64,000 bases of DNA from Verrucomicrobiales bacterium (GTDB lineage Bacteria > Verrucomicrobiota > Verrucomicrobiia > Verrucomicrobiales > DEV007). Position numbers and translations under genes: made by a program. The notes beneath the pieces were generated by a model that had not been told where the DNA came from, searched no databases, and saw nothing but the letters and a program-made list of their open reading frames with translations. The first letter of the stretch is position 1. Every line of letters begins with the position of its first letter. Below, one piece after another: positions 62,895-64,000 of this stretch. Location: contig JARGNG010000023.1 in the NCBI GenBank assembly GCA_029213265.1, forward strand, positions 1 through 64,000. Reading direction: 5' to 3'.

Positions 62895-64000
<1,106 letters not shown>

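Overview
The window looks like a chromosomal stretch from a GC-rich, Gram-negative bacterium of the Planctomycetota-Verrucomicrobiota-Chlamydiota group, most likely Verrucomicrobiota. The main evidence is the gene content: a DUF1549/DUF1553 protein with a planctomycete-type cytochrome c motif next to a Tat-exported DUF1501 protein, a second DUF1501 protein, a PVC-type propeller protein ending in a CxxCH heme site, a DUF6288 protein, PQQ-type propeller proteins and four formylglycine sulfatases. No rRNA, tRNA, CRISPR array or prophage was seen. Most products carry a signal peptide, lipobox, Tat signal or membrane segments, so this is mainly a cell-envelope and secretome region.

Region by region. 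Bases 1-10 kb hold two sulfatases, an EamA transporter, a DUF2007 protein, a cyclase-family hydrolase, an alpha/beta hydrolase, an exported S9 peptidase and a TPR-CPBP membrane protease. Bases 9.9-12.8 kb hold a GMC oxidoreductase with its gluconate-2-dehydrogenase-subunit-3-like partner, facing a cupredoxin. Bases 12.9-17.7 kb carry an unknown exported protein, a YehS-like protein, two cell-wall enzymes (an L,D-transpeptidase and an N-acetylmuramoyl-L-alanine amidase), an ankyrin pseudogene with two in-frame TGA codons and an M48 peptidase. Bases 17.8-24.9 kb hold a small inverted-end repeat, an exported hydrolase, a DUF1501 protein, an HTTM membrane protein and a GH43-like propeller protein.

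Bases 25-30.2 kb are an accessory island: an orphan small protein, a Tat-exported amidase broken by a frameshifting deletion, an OprB-like porin and an IS3-family element whose orfA is itself disrupted. Bases 30.2-37.7 kb are a same-strand run of exported proteins: a small DUF4177-like protein, a CehA/McbA-type metallohydrolase, a 1268-residue PQQ-propeller protein with an embedded methyltransferase fold, and a five-bladed-propeller protein. Bases 37.8-53.5 kb hold a DUF3516 Ski2-like helicase, a second S9 peptidase with an altered catalytic acid, a sulfatase, a PhoD-like phosphatase, the PVC heme protein, a single-domain BLUF photoreceptor and the DUF1553/DUF1501 pair. Bases 53.5-64 kb hold a propeller-repeat remnant, a TrmH/SpoU methylase, a lipoprotein, a DUF6288 protein, a pentameric ligand-gated ion channel directly upstream of a MarC-family membrane protein, a fourth sulfatase, a DUF2214/hydrolase pair and an exported KatG cut by the window end.

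How it fits together: the sulfatases, propeller hydrolases, porin and DUF1501/DUF1553 proteins suggest use of sulfated polysaccharides, with surface cytochromes and the GMC/cupredoxin set handling periplasmic oxidation. No complete polysaccharide locus with transporter and regulator is present, so pathway statements are inference. The observations most worth follow-up are the ion channel-MarC pair, the exported propeller-methyltransferase fusion and the exported KatG.
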